Source: Streptomyces sp. NRRL F-4489 (GTDB lineage: Bacteria; Actinomycetota; Actinomycetes; Streptomycetales; Streptomycetaceae). Taken from it: a DNA stretch of 64,000 nt. Location: positions 1-64,000 of the forward strand of contig NZ_LLZI01000046.1 in assembly GCF_001509485.1 (NCBI RefSeq), read 5' to 3'. The notes below the pieces were generated by a model that worked only from the letters and a program-made list of their open reading frames with translations, had not been told where the DNA came from and did not search any database. Position 1 is the stretch's first letter. Every line of letters begins with the position of its first letter. A program made the translations under genes and the position numbers. Below are positions 49,909 to 58,284 of the stretch, one piece after another.

Positions 49909-51135
49909 ATGACTCCCAAGGATCCCGGTCCGGTACCCTGCCCCCGGCCCGGCTGCCCGAACGTGGTCGAGAGCGGGACCGGCCCCGGGCGGCGCCGGAT
50001 GTACTGCAGCGAAGCCTGCGGCCGGGCCGTCCGCAAACTCCGCAGTTCGCGCCGGACCCCGGACACCGCGGCCCACGACGCGGACGCGCTCCGCCTCGTC
50101 GACGACATGGCCGGCCGGCTCGACGTCCTGCGCACCCACATACGGGCCGGCGACGCGCTTGCCGGGCTCCGCCAGGTCGTCGAGCTCACCAGCGACCTGG
50201 AATGCGTCACCGCCGCCGTGGTGCGGCAGGCCCGCGACCGCGGCCACAAGGGCCTGGCCATCGCCGCCGCGCTGCACATCAGCGTGGACAAGGTCGGCCG
50301 GGCGTACACCAAGGACCGCATCGTCCGGAAGATGACCCAGCGCCGCGGGCGGCGGGCGCCCGGCCCGGCCCCCGTCCCGGGAGGGATCCCGCGCCAGGCC
50401 GGCCGGACCGATCCGCCGGCCCCCGCCGCCCGCCCCGACCAGCCGCCCGGCCGGCCGAATCCCCCGGCGCCCGCCGCCCGTCCGGACGGTGAGCCGCGCC
50501 GGGCCGCCGCCCCGCCGCGGCGCGCGCACCCGGGCGGCGAGGGCGGCTCGGGCCGCGGCGGCGAAGGCGGCGGCCGGCCCGGAACGGAGAGCGGACCACC
50601 GGGCCAGGACCCCGGCACCGCACTCGCCTCCGCGCTGTCCCACCTCCAGCGCACCGGCGGCACCACGCTCCGCGGCCTGGCCGCCGAGGCCCGGGTGAGC
50701 GCCTCGTACATCTCCCGGATCCTCTCCGGGGAACGCAGCCCCTCCTGGAAGGTCACCCGGCGGATGGTGCACGCCTGCGGCGGCGACCCGGAAGCGATCC
50801 GTCCGCTGTGGGACGCCGCCCACGGGCGCCGACCGGCCCGCGCCGGGAGCCTGCACGCCGCCCTGCGCGGGCTGTACCTCTCGGCCGCCTGCCCGGCCCC
50901 CGAGCAGATCTGCCGCACCAGCGGGAACGCCCTGACCGCGGGGGAGTTCACCGGGCTGCTGCACGGCTCGCTGGTGCCCGACTGGGAGACCGTCGGCGCG
51001 ATCGTCGGCGCGCTGCGCGGCCGCCCGGACGACATCCGGCCCCTGTGGGACCACGCCCGGATCGGCCAACTGGCCCGCGCCACCACCGGGTTGGTGCCCG
51101 AGCGCCGGACCCCGCGCGCCGAGGCGTTCGGATGA
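49909..51135 (+). CDS. zinc-finger plus XRE helix-turn-helix protein
   Basis: A 408-residue DNA-binding protein. The N-terminus has a short zinc finger (CPRPGCPNVVESG, then MYCSEACGRAVRKLRSSRR). Residues ~50-145 are helical (LVDDMAGRLDVLRTHIRAGD, GLAIAAALHISVDKVGRAYT). A Pro/Gly/Arg-rich linker covers ~150-240. Residues ~245-300 are an XRE-type helix-turn-helix (TTLRGLAAEARVSASYISRI, SGERSPSWKVTRRMVHACGG). A similar helical unit repeats at ~315-395. The gene overlaps the following sigma-like gene by four bases (ATGA), indicating translational coupling. It probably acts as a specialised regulator. Confidence 0.78.
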   Translation: MTPKDPGPVPCPRPGCPNVVESGTGPGRRRMYCSEACGRAVRKLRSSRRTPDTAAHDADALRLVDDMAGRLDVLRTHIRAGDALAGLRQVVELTSDLECVTAAVVRQARDRGHKGLAIAAALHISVDKVGRAYTKDRIVRKMTQRRGRRAPGPAPVPGGIPRQAGRTDPPAPAARPDQPPGRPNPPAPAARPDGEPRRAAAPPRRAHPGGEGGSGRGGEGGGRPGTESGPPGQDPGTALASALSHLQRTGGTTLRGLAAEARVSASYISRILSGERSPSWKVTRRMVHACGGDPEAIRPLWDAAHGRRPARAGSLHAALRGLYLSAACPAPEQICRTSGNALTAGEFTGLLHGSLVPDWETVGAIVGALRGRPDDIRPLWDHARIGQLARATTGLVPERRTPRAEAFG

Positions 51136-51635
51136 CCCGGGCCCCGGTCCGCCGGCCGGCCGTCACCCTGCCGCCCGCCTTCGAGGCGTTCTGCGCCCTG
51201 TACTGCGAACGCTACTTCGGCTACGCGCTGGCCCATCTGCCGGAGCCGGCCGCCTCCCGGGTCCTGGGCGAGGCCATGGGCGAGATCGCCATCCGCTGGG
51301 CCGACCTCGTCCGCCGCCCCAATCCGGCCGCCGGCGCCTGGGCGCTGGTCAGCGCCCGCATCCGGGAGCGCGGCGGCGGCCCTGATAGCGGGAACCCGGC
51401 GGCCCGGCGCCGGCCGGGTGTGTTGCGCCAACCCGCCCTGGAATACGACGCGTTCGTCCTCCACGACCTGGCGGGCCACTCGGTGGAGGAGACCGCCGAG
51501 GTGATGGGCGAGGAGGCCAGCCGGGTCCGCTACGCGCTGGCGGCGGGGCGGAACCGGGCGCGGCGGAGGGCGGTGGCGGCCGGGCCTCCGGGCCGGGCCG
51601 CCGGGCCGGCCGCCCGCAATACCCCGGACGAGTGA
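51132..51635 (+). CDS. sigma-factor-like (region 4) helix-turn-helix protein
   Basis: A 167-residue protein whose start (ATG 51132) overlaps the stop of the zinc-finger/XRE gene. The N-terminal part (FCALYCERYFGYALAHLPEP, then EIAIRWADLVRRPNP) resembles a sigma-70 region 2 scaffold but is short. The C-terminal YDAFVLHDLAGHSVEETAEV, followed by SRVRYALAAGRNRARRR, is a region 4-type helix-turn-helix. It is too short and divergent for a normal ECF sigma factor and may be a sigma-like regulator that works with its upstream partner. Confidence 0.72.
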   Translation: MTRAPVRRPAVTLPPAFEAFCALYCERYFGYALAHLPEPAASRVLGEAMGEIAIRWADLVRRPNPAAGAWALVSARIRERGGGPDSGNPAARRRPGVLRQPALEYDAFVLHDLAGHSVEETAEVMGEEASRVRYALAAGRNRARRRAVAAGPPGRAAGPAARNTPDE

Positions 51636-51960
51636 CCCGAGCTGTTCGAGTGGCCGGCGGTGGGCGGAGGGCAGGCGCTCCATGGGCTTCCGGCAGACCG
51701 GGGAACGTCTGTTCAGGATCTGCCCCCGGATCACCCGTTACGGGGTCCGGAGTGGGCCGTTCTGTAGGGCACCTGTACCCATTGCCCGCCTCGGCGGCGG
51801 AGCGCGCCGCACGGCGGACCGCGCCCCGGTGCCGTTCGAACGGCGTCCCGGCGGCCGGTCCGGGCGCGGCGCGCGGTTGACACCGGCGGTCCGGCGCGGC
51901 CCGGGCACGACCGGACCGGGCGGACGGCGGGCGCGATACGCGTGAAAGGGGTCAACTGCC
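51636..51960. other. intergenic region before the ABC exporter
   Basis: About 325 bases. There is a TTGACA hexamer at 51877-51882 but no matching -10. Short open frames exist on both strands but lack ribosome-binding sites and family likeness. I see nothing else that is convincing. Confidence 0.4.
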
Positions 51961-53973
51961 GTGACAGCCAAGAGTGTTGGCGGGACACGTCGTAGCTGGA
52001 AAGGGAAACGGAAGCCGGAGCCTGAGCCTGAGGTGGCGGCGGACTCGTATCCGTCCGCCGCGGAGGAGTTGCGCTATATCGACCAGACCGGCAGCCGGGA
52101 GCGGGCCGCCCGGCAGATCCGGCTGATCGACATGGCGCGCCGGCTGCCGCGGCTGGTGCGGCGCTCGGTGGCGCTGGCCTGGCGGACCGACCCCCGGGCG
52201 GCGCTGGGGCTGCTGCTCTGCCAGGTCGCCTCCGGCGCGATGCAGGCGCTGGGCCTGCTGGCGGTGAGCGGGACGATCACCGCGCTGCTGTCCGGCGGGG
52301 ACCTCTACGGCCGGCTGCTCGGGGCCTGGCCGTCGGTGGTCCTGCTGGCGGCCGCCGCCGGGGTGCGGGCGCTGCTCGGCATCGTCGTCGCCTGGCTGTC
52401 GTCCCGGCTCGGGCCGCAGATGTCCCGGGAGGCCGAGCTCCGGCTGCTGCGCGCGGTCACCGAGGTCGAGCTGTCGGCGTACGACGCGCCGGGCTTCACC
52501 CACCGCAAGGAGGCCGCCGACCGGGGCGCCGAGATCGTCCAGGACCTGGTGGGGGAGGGCCAGGACCTGATCGCCTCGGCCGCCTCGCTGGCGGCCGGCG
52601 CGGGTGTGCTGACGGCGCTGCACCCCGCGCTGCTGCCGCTGCTGGCCCTGGCCAGTGTGCCGCAGGCGGTGGCCCAGATCAGCGCCGCCCGGGTGCGCTA
52701 TCTGGCCCGGCTGCGGGCCGGCGGCGACTACCGGCTGCTGTCGATCCTGCGCTGGCACGTCTGCGACCGCTACGCCGCCGACCAGATCCGGGCCGGCACC
52801 ATGGCCGGCTTCCTGGCCGGCCGCTACCAGCAGATCACCGAGCGGATCAACCGCGCCGACCGCCGGGCGGCCAACACCGGGGCGCGGATGTCCCTGGTGG
52901 GCGCGGTCTGCGGCGGACTGGCCTCGGCGGTGGTCTGGGCGGCGGTGGTGTGGCTGCTGGCCACCGGCCGGATGAGCGTCGGCCACGCCGGTACGGCGGT
53001 GTTCGCGCTCCAGACGGCCGGAACGGCGCTGCGCGGCCTGGTCACCGGCGGCGCCCGGATCATGCGCACCGGCCTCTACATGGACGACTGGTCGCGCTTC
53101 CTGGAGGAGGCCGGCGGCTTCCGGATGCGGCGCGGCACCCTCGTCCCCGCCGCCCCGCGCGAGATCCGCGTGACGAACCTGGTCTTCCGCTACGAGGAGG
53201 CGGCCCAGGACGCGCTGCGCGGCGTCTCGTTCACCCTGCGGCGCGGCGAGGTCGTCGCGCTCGTCGGCTACAACGGCAGCGGCAAGACCACACTGGCCAA
53301 GCTGCTGAGCGGCCTCTACCTGCCCACCACCGGGGAGGTCGCCTGGGACGGCGTACCCACCGGGGACCTCGACCCGCAGGCCATGTGGGAGCAGGTGGCG
53401 CTGGTGCCGCAGGACTACGCGCGCTGGCCGCTGACCGCCCGGGAGAACATCACCCTGGGCCGGCCCACCGAGGGCGGCGACGCCGATGTCCACGCCGCCT
53501 GCGCGCGGTCCGGCGCCGACGAGGTGCTCGCCGAACTCCGGTCCGGCCTCGACACCGTGCTGGCCCGCGACTGGCTCGGCGGCCAGGAGCTGTCCGGTGG
53601 GCAGTGGCAGCGGATCGCGCTCACCCGGGCGTTCCACCGGCCGGCCGGTCTGCTGGTCCTGGACGAGCCGACCTCCGCGCTCGATCCGCTCGGCGAGCAC
53701 CGGATCTTCGCCGGCCTCCGGGAGATCGCGGCCACCCGGGCGGTGGTCCTGATCACCCACCGGCTGACGAACGTCGCGGTCGCCGACCGCATCCTCGTCC
53801 TGGACAAGGGCGAGGTCGTCCAGCACGGCACCTTCCCCGAACTGGTCGCCCGGCCGGGCCTGTTCCGCGACCTCTGGGCGTACCAGCACACCCGGGAGAC
53901 GCGCGGGGCGGATGCGTCCGGGGCCGGCCTCCTCCTCGGCGACGAAGCCGGACCGGACACACGCCGGACGTGA
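51961..53973 (+). CDS. ABC transporter, fused permease and ATPase
   Basis: A 670-residue exporter half-transporter. After a Lys/Pro/Glu-rich N-terminus, residues ~75-340 hold about six membrane helices (TDPRAALGLLLCQVASGAMQ, VVLLAAAAGVRALLGIVVAW, VCGGLASAVVWAAVVWLLAT). Residues ~390-640 are the ATPase: Walker A VGYNGSGKTTLA, Q-loop VPQDYARWPLT, signature ELSGGQWQRIAL, Walker B LLVLDEPTSALD, and the H-loop ITHR. Such homodimeric exporters move peptides, lipids or small natural products. GTG 51961 is the start. No peptide gene is obvious next to it, so its cargo is unknown. A terminator follows. Confidence 0.93.
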   Translation: MTAKSVGGTRRSWKGKRKPEPEPEVAADSYPSAAEELRYIDQTGSRERAARQIRLIDMARRLPRLVRRSVALAWRTDPRAALGLLLCQVASGAMQALGLLAVSGTITALLSGGDLYGRLLGAWPSVVLLAAAAGVRALLGIVVAWLSSRLGPQMSREAELRLLRAVTEVELSAYDAPGFTHRKEAADRGAEIVQDLVGEGQDLIASAASLAAGAGVLTALHPALLPLLALASVPQAVAQISAARVRYLARLRAGGDYRLLSILRWHVCDRYAADQIRAGTMAGFLAGRYQQITERINRADRRAANTGARMSLVGAVCGGLASAVVWAAVVWLLATGRMSVGHAGTAVFALQTAGTALRGLVTGGARIMRTGLYMDDWSRFLEEAGGFRMRRGTLVPAAPREIRVTNLVFRYEEAAQDALRGVSFTLRRGEVVALVGYNGSGKTTLAKLLSGLYLPTTGEVAWDGVPTGDLDPQAMWEQVALVPQDYARWPLTARENITLGRPTEGGDADVHAACARSGADEVLAELRSGLDTVLARDWLGGQELSGGQWQRIALTRAFHRPAGLLVLDEPTSALDPLGEHRIFAGLREIAATRAVVLITHRLTNVAVADRILVLDKGEVVQHGTFPELVARPGLFRDLWAYQHTRETRGADASGAGLLLGDEAGPDTRRT

Positions 53974-53992
53974 GGCGGCCTGCCCGGCCATG

Positions 53993-54022
53993 GGCTACCG
54001 GGTCGGTCACGGCCCGGTAGCC
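53993..54022 (+). terminator. hairpin terminator after the ABC exporter
   Basis: GGCTACCGGG (53993-54002) pairs with CCCGGTAGCC (54013-54022) around a 10-base loop, a perfect 10-bp stem starting 19 bases after the stop codon. Confidence 0.65.
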
Positions 54023-54221
54023 GGTGCCCTGTGGCGGGTGGGCCTTCGGGGAATTTGCAGGGTCGCAATAGCGAAACTACGGAGAGCTGACTTTCGGTCA
54101 AGTATGGCCGACAGGCCGACGGACCCTTACCCAATGGCACACGTTCCGTAATAGGTTGTCCACCCAGCGCAGTCGGCGGGAACGGCCCGCCGCGGAGATC
54201 TGTCCGTCCACGGAGGAACCG

Positions 54222-54398
54222 ATGCCACAGGGAACCATCGTGCTGTTCAACAAGAGCGACTGTGTGGGCATCATCGCCGACGAGCACGGGGTCAAGCTGC
54301 CCTTCTCGGGCATGGAGACGCAGACCACCGACGTCGGCCAACAGGTCATCTACGACGTGCACGGCGCGAAGGCCACCAACGTCATGGCCATGCGCTGA
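54222..54398 (+). CDS. degenerate cold-shock-like OB-fold protein
   Basis: A 58-residue protein (MPQGTIVLFNKSDCVGIIAD) preceded by GGAGG at 6 bases. It keeps the cold-shock strand order (GTIVLFNK, VGIIADEHGVKLPFS, VGQQVIYDVHG, AKATNV), but the RNA-binding motifs are lost: KGFGFI has become DCVGII and VFVHF has become VKLPFS, so the aromatic residues that stack on RNA are missing. It is ten residues shorter than CspA-type proteins. A strong hairpin follows the stop. It may bind something other than single-stranded RNA. Confidence 0.72.
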   Translation: MPQGTIVLFNKSDCVGIIADEHGVKLPFSGMETQTTDVGQQVIYDVHGAKATNVMAMR

Positions 54399-54407
54399 CG
54401 TTCCGGC

Positions 54408-54444
54408 GGCCGCGGACGGCACCACCCCCAGGCCGTCCGCGGCC
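54408..54444 (+). terminator. 13-bp perfect hairpin after the cold-shock-like gene
   Basis: GGCCGCGGACGGC (54408-54420) pairs exactly with GCCGTCCGCGGCC (54432-54444) around an 11-base loop, ten bases after the stop codon. Confidence 0.75.
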
Positions 54445-54553
54445 CCTCACTCCGGCTACCGGCCCGGAGCCTCGCAAGGCGGTGGTGGGGGCCGAAACGT
54501 TGGCGTTGCTGACGCACAGCCGGTGGGACGGCCGCATGCTGCGGTGCGCGCGC

Positions 54554-54584
54554 TTGACCTCAAGTCCGGTTGAGCTTCTAGGTT
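54554..54584 (+). promoter_or_regulatory. MerR/SoxR-type promoter with a 19-bp spacer
   Basis: The -35 TTGACC (54554-54559) and -10 TAGGTT (54579-54584) are 19 bp apart, the long spacer that MerR-family activators require. Between them lies CTCAA-N6-TTGAG (54559-54574), with CCTCAAG on the left, the same geometry as SoxR boxes. It faces the small receiver-like gene at 54624. A redox- or ligand-sensing MerR-family protein encoded elsewhere is the likely activator. Confidence 0.65.
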
Positions 54585-54623
54585 CTGGGGTGCGCCCATG
54601 TCGACGTACCCGAGAGGAATGCC

Positions 54624-54953
54624 ATGAGGACGCTGGTACTGGGAAGGACGCCCGCCAGGGTGGCGGATGTGCTGGCCACGCTGCGCGCGGACGGCTTCGA
54701 GGCGGCGGGGGTGAGCACCGACGAGGAGGCCCGGAAGTTGCTGGAGTCCGAGGAGTTCGGGGTGCTGATCATCGGCGGGGGTGTGGAGCCGGACTCCCGC
54801 GCGGCGATGAAGGAGCTCGCGGCCGAGCGCCGGGTGCGGCGGGTCATCGACGGCGCGCTGACGGAGCCGTTCGACGCCTACGTACGGCGGGAGTTCGAGC
54901 CGCTGATCCGGGAAGCCGCCTCCCAGCGGGAGCCGGGCAGCGCGCATATGTGA
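54624..54953 (+). CDS. small Rossmann/receiver-like protein
   Basis: A 109-residue protein. MRTLVLGRTPARVADVLATL, then RADGFEAAGVSTDEEARKLL and EEFGVLIIGGGVEPDSRAAM look like the beta-alpha units of a response-regulator receiver, but the phospho-acceptor Asp is replaced (IIGGGVEP) and the conserved Lys is absent. It may be a pseudo-receiver or an NAD-like binding fragment. A MerR/SoxR-type promoter lies directly upstream, so expression is probably induced by redox stress or a drug-like ligand. ATG follows GAGGAATGCC. Confidence 0.65.
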   Translation: MRTLVLGRTPARVADVLATLRADGFEAAGVSTDEEARKLLESEEFGVLIIGGGVEPDSRAAMKELAAERRVRRVIDGALTEPFDAYVRREFEPLIREAASQREPGSAHM

Positions 54954-55072
54954 GGGACAGAAGGCTGGAAGGCTGGTACATCCTCAGGTATCAGGGTGGT
55001 ATCGGGTCGCATATGCGGTCGGTGGCTGGTTTACGATCTGCCGCGGCGCGACGTCGTCCACAGCGAGTGGGG

Positions 55073-56194
55073 ATGTCCATGGTGGGGTTCGAGCAGATGT
55101 CGGCGGCGGGGTCGGAGGTCGTGGCGGGGCGGCGGGGTTTCCTGCGCCTGTCCGCGGGTGCGGCCGGTGCTGTCGGGGCGGGTGTGCTGGGTGTGCCGGT
55201 GCTGTCGGCGTGCAGTGCGGAGGCGCCCGGGAAGGGCGCGGGGAAGGAGACGGGGGACAAGGCGGCGGGGAAGCCGGGGAGCAAGCCGAAGGACGGTTCG
55301 CTGGTGCGGCTGATCAGCGTTCCCACCGTCCGGGACGGCGGTCTGTACGACGTGCTGCTGCCGGAGTTCGAAGCGAGGAGCGGATACCGGACGCGGCTGA
55401 CGGTCGCACAGGACGTCTACGGGCCGGCCCGCGCGGGGCAGGCCGACATCGTGCTGTCCCACTTCGGGCACAGCGAGGTGGACACGTTCGTGACGGGCGG
55501 GTACGGGAAGTGGCCGCGCACGGTGCTGTCCAACCTGGTGTGTCTGGCCGGGCCGGCGTCCGATCCCGCCGAGGTGCGCGGGCTGACGGACCTGGTGGTG
55601 GCGTTCCAGCGGATCGCGCGGTCGGGCCGGCCGCTGGTCGTCAACAACATCGACGGGATGACGTACCTGGCGAAAACGACCGCCCTGGCCGCGAAGGTGC
55701 CCGAGACGATGTTCCTGGACAAGGGGCTGGCGAAAGGGGACGCGATGGACGCCGCCGCGGCGGCCGGCGGATACACCCTGTGGGGGCTGACGCCGCTGCG
55801 GAACTACCTCCGGGACAAGCGGCTCGACCTGGAGCCCCTGGTCCTGGGCGACCCGACCCTCCAGCGCGTCATGGTCACCATCGTGGTGAACCCCGCGAAG
55901 GTGCGCGGTGTGAACGAGGCGGGTGCCACAGCACTGCAGGACTACCTGCTGTCGCCGCAGACCCAGGCCAAGATCCGTGCCTTCCGCATCCCGGGGATCG
56001 ACGAGCCGGTGTTCTGGCCGGCCGGCCGCGACAACCAGAGCGAGTTCCTGCCGGGGTCGCGGCAGGAACCTTCGCCGGCGCAGGGTGAGCGGGCCGGGAA
56101 CGGCGGAGGCGGCGGGCACGGGAACGGCGGCGGCCACGGGAACGGCGGCGGGGACGGCAGCGGCGGAGGTGCGGGGAAGGGGGGCGGGAGCTGA
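55073..56194 (+). CDS. Tat-exported solute-binding lipoprotein (TupA-like)
   Basis: A 373-residue lipoprotein. The twin-arginine signal is AGRRGFLRLSAGAAGAVGAG, ending in a lipobox with Cys (VLSAC). The mature domain is a type II periplasmic-binding fold: LVRLISVPTVRDGGLYDVLL, SGYRTRLTVAQDVYGPARAG, DIVLSHFGHSEVDTFV, TMFLDKGLAKGDAMD, and YLLSPQTQAKIRAFR. This pattern recalls the TupA/PstS-like tungstate/molybdate group. No permease or ATPase lies nearby, so it is an orphan, perhaps sharing transport parts or acting as a sensor. The final ~45 residues are a Gly/Asn/His/Asp low-complexity tail. Starts at 55073 or 55079 are equally good. Confidence 0.82.
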   Translation: MSMVGFEQMSAAGSEVVAGRRGFLRLSAGAAGAVGAGVLGVPVLSACSAEAPGKGAGKETGDKAAGKPGSKPKDGSLVRLISVPTVRDGGLYDVLLPEFEARSGYRTRLTVAQDVYGPARAGQADIVLSHFGHSEVDTFVTGGYGKWPRTVLSNLVCLAGPASDPAEVRGLTDLVVAFQRIARSGRPLVVNNIDGMTYLAKTTALAAKVPETMFLDKGLAKGDAMDAAAAAGGYTLWGLTPLRNYLRDKRLDLEPLVLGDPTLQRVMVTIVVNPAKVRGVNEAGATALQDYLLSPQTQAKIRAFRIPGIDEPVFWPAGRDNQSEFLPGSRQEPSPAQGERAGNGGGGGHGNGGGHGNGGGDGSGGGAGKGGGS

Positions 56195-56255
56195 GCGGGC
56201 GGCTCGGGCTCGCGGTGCCTCTCCGGGCGGCGGGCCGGTCTCCGTCCGCCGGCCC

Positions 56256-56861
56256 TCACGCCACCGCGCCCTCCGTCCACGCGCGGTCCAGGATCGTGTC
56301 CACCGTTTCGGAGACGGTCTGGCGGGAGGTGTCCAGCCACAGTCCGAGGTCGCGGGGGGTCTCCTCGCGCAGCAGGCGGTCCAGGTCCGCCACGCTCCAG
56401 TCCGGGCCGTACGCGGTCTTGGGCCGGCCGGCCTCGCGGGCGGCGACGGTCTCCGGGGCGGGCAGCAGGGCGACCACGGCGAGCGGGCGGGTGGTCAGGT
56501 CGGTGGTCATCCGGGTCAGGTGCTCGCCGAGGAGGATGTCCTGCACGATGACGGTGAAGCCGGCCCGGGCGTACTCGTCCGCGCACAGCGCGGTCAGCCG
56601 GTGCCGCAACCGCAGTTGGGCGAGGGCCTCTTCGTGCGCGTCCGGGGTCATGGCGGCCCGGCCGCCGACGATATTGCGCCGGAAGCCGTCGCCGCGCAGA
56701 TGCACGGACCGGGGCAGCCGCTCGGCGAGTGCCTGCGCCACGGTGGACTTGCCGGCGGCCTGGATGCCGGTGATCACCACGACTCCGGGGGACAGCCAGG
56801 GGCCTTGCGGGGTGATGCCCCGGGGAGCGGGGGCGGGGGATGCGGCGGGGTGCGCGGTCAT
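56256..56861 (-). CDS. P-loop kinase (chloramphenicol phosphotransferase-like)
   Basis: A 201-residue AAA/P-loop kinase. Walker A is GVVVITGIQAAGKSTVAQAL, followed by LRGDGFRRNIVGG, AGFTVIVQDILLGEHLTRM (Walker B-like), LLPAPETVAAREAGR with the LID-type Arg, and TSRQTVSETVD. The motifs match the cytidylate/gluconate/chloramphenicol phosphotransferase-like group, which phosphorylates small molecules or antibiotics. The substrate is not identifiable. ATG 56861 is used. It converges with the lipoprotein gene. Confidence 0.85.
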   Translation of the reverse strand: MTAHPAASPAPAPRGITPQGPWLSPGVVVITGIQAAGKSTVAQALAERLPRSVHLRGDGFRRNIVGGRAAMTPDAHEEALAQLRLRHRLTALCADEYARAGFTVIVQDILLGEHLTRMTTDLTTRPLAVVALLPAPETVAAREAGRPKTAYGPDWSVADLDRLLREETPRDLGLWLDTSRQTVSETVDTILDRAWTEGAVA

Positions 56862-57040
56862 GGCGCCGATTATGGTGCGGGGGCCGGGCCGTGTCCGGTG
56901 ATTTCCGCCAACGGCCGCCACGCCCGGCCGCCTTCGTTCCCCTGGCGGCCCCGCTCCTCCCCGCCGTCCGCGCTCTCCGTATGCTCGACGCAACCGGATC
57001 GAACCGGCCGGGCGGACCCGGCGGAGAGAGGACGGCGGCC

Positions 57041-57397
57041 ATGGCGACCACGACGCCCCCCTACGAGGACCACTGGATCACCTGCACCGAGGACGCGGTG
57101 CGGGTGCGCGGCTATTACTTCCCCTGGGGCACCAAGACCATCCCGTACACCAAGATCCGCGGCGTGCGGCGGCGGGAGATGGGCATGCTGACCGGCCAGG
57201 GGCGGATCTGGGGCACCGGGCACCCGCGCTACTGGGCGAGCCTGGACCCGGAGCGGATGAGCAAGTCCACCGCGCTCATCCTCGATCTGGGCCGTTACGT
57301 CCGGCCGTTCCTCACGCCGGACGATCCGGACGCGGTGGAGGCCGTGATCCGGGAGCGGGCCGGGCTGCCCGCGGCGGAGGACGGCGACGGCCGGTAG
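57041..57397 (+). CDS. small PH-like domain protein
   Basis: A 118-residue soluble protein. The run ITCTEDAVRVRGYYFPWGTK, then TIPYTKIRGVRRREMGMLTG, IWGTGHPRYWASLDPERMS and ALILDLGRYVRPFLTPDDP is typical of bacterial PH-like (DUF/bPH) domains, which often bind lipids or proteins. ATG 57041 follows GGAGAGAGG. Its last 103 bp are overlapped antisense by the end of the EamA transporter gene. Confidence 0.7.
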   Translation: MATTTPPYEDHWITCTEDAVRVRGYYFPWGTKTIPYTKIRGVRRREMGMLTGQGRIWGTGHPRYWASLDPERMSKSTALILDLGRYVRPFLTPDDPDAVEAVIRERAGLPAAEDGDGR

Positions 57398-58284
57398 CGC
57401 GGCCCCCGGCCGGCCGGGAGCGAGACCACGACCAGGCCGCCGAGCAGCAGCGCGGCCCCGCAGGCCGCCACCGCGGTCGGCCGCTCGCCGAGCAGCGCGA
57501 TGCCGAGCAGGGTCGCCACCAGCGGTTCGGCCAGGCTCAGGGTGCCGGTGGTGGCGGCGCTGATCCGGGTCACGCCGCGGGTGAAGAGGAGGTAGCCCAG
57601 GGCGGTGGTGCCCAGCGCCAGCCAGCCGATCAGCAGCAGGGCGCGCGGGGCGGCCAGCCCGCCGGGTGCCACCAGCAGCCAGGGCGAGACCAGCAGCCCG
57701 GCGCCCAGGACGCTCACCGGCGCGGCGGCGCGGGGGTCGGCGCCGTGGCGGGCGAGCCGCCGGGTGGCCGTGATGTAGAGGCCGAAGGCGGCACCGGCCA
57801 CCGTGCCGAGCAGGACGCCGGGCACGTCGGCGTGCGCCGCCCCCGCGGGCACCAGCAGCAGCGCGATCCCCGCGACCGAACAGACCGTGCCGCCCCACCA
57901 CTTGGCGGTCATCGGTTCGCCGCCGAACCACCGGGCGCACAGCCCGGACACCACCGGTACCGACCCGAAGGTGACCGCGGTCGCCAGCGCCGCGCCGGTC
58001 CGCTGCACCGCCTCCAGGAAGCAGACCTGGAAGGCGGCCGTGACCAGGACACCGACCACCAGCCAGCCGCGGGCCCGCGGGCGCAGCAGGGACCGCAAGC
58101 CGGCGGGCCGCGCGGTGCACAGTCCGAGGACCAGTCCGCCGAGCAGCATCCGGCAGGCGCCGAGGCTCACCGGTGACACCCCCGTGTCGGCCAGGAGTTG
58201 GGCGGGGCCCACGGTGCCCCACAGCACCGCCGCCGCCAGTACGGGCGCGATGCCACCGAGCCGGTTCCCGCCGTCCGCCGTCAT
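57295..58284 (-). CDS. EamA-family (DMT) transporter
   Basis: A 329-residue membrane protein with ten helices in two EamA repeats. Seen: LAAAVLWGTVGPAQLLADTG, LGACRMLLGGLVLGL, ATAVTFGSVPVVSGLCARWF, GTVCSVAGIALLLVP; second repeat GTVAGAAFGLYITATRRLAR, LGTTALGYLLFTRGVTRISA and LSLAEPLVATLLGIALLGER. It is probably an exporter of an amino acid or metabolite. The C-terminal ~35 residues are polar and run antisense into the PH-like gene. ATG 58284 is the start. Confidence 0.88.
   Translation of the reverse strand: MTADGGNRLGGIAPVLAAAVLWGTVGPAQLLADTGVSPVSLGACRMLLGGLVLGLCTARPAGLRSLLRPRARGWLVVGVLVTAAFQVCFLEAVQRTGAALATAVTFGSVPVVSGLCARWFGGEPMTAKWWGGTVCSVAGIALLLVPAGAAHADVPGVLLGTVAGAAFGLYITATRRLARHGADPRAAAPVSVLGAGLLVSPWLLVAPGGLAAPRALLLIGWLALGTTALGYLLFTRGVTRISAATTGTLSLAEPLVATLLGIALLGERPTAVAACGAALLLGGLVVVSLPAGRGPRYRPSPSSAAGSPARSRITASTASGSSGVRNGRT

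Noticed and set aside
51682..51945. small ORFs before the ABC exporter (either strand), considered as a precursor peptide
   Set aside because: No ribosome-binding site, no leader-core organisation, and both strands are equally open.
51952..53991. 679-codon open frame on the - strand
   Set aside because: It lies antisense to the ABC exporter with its intact ATPase motifs; low-complexity residues only.
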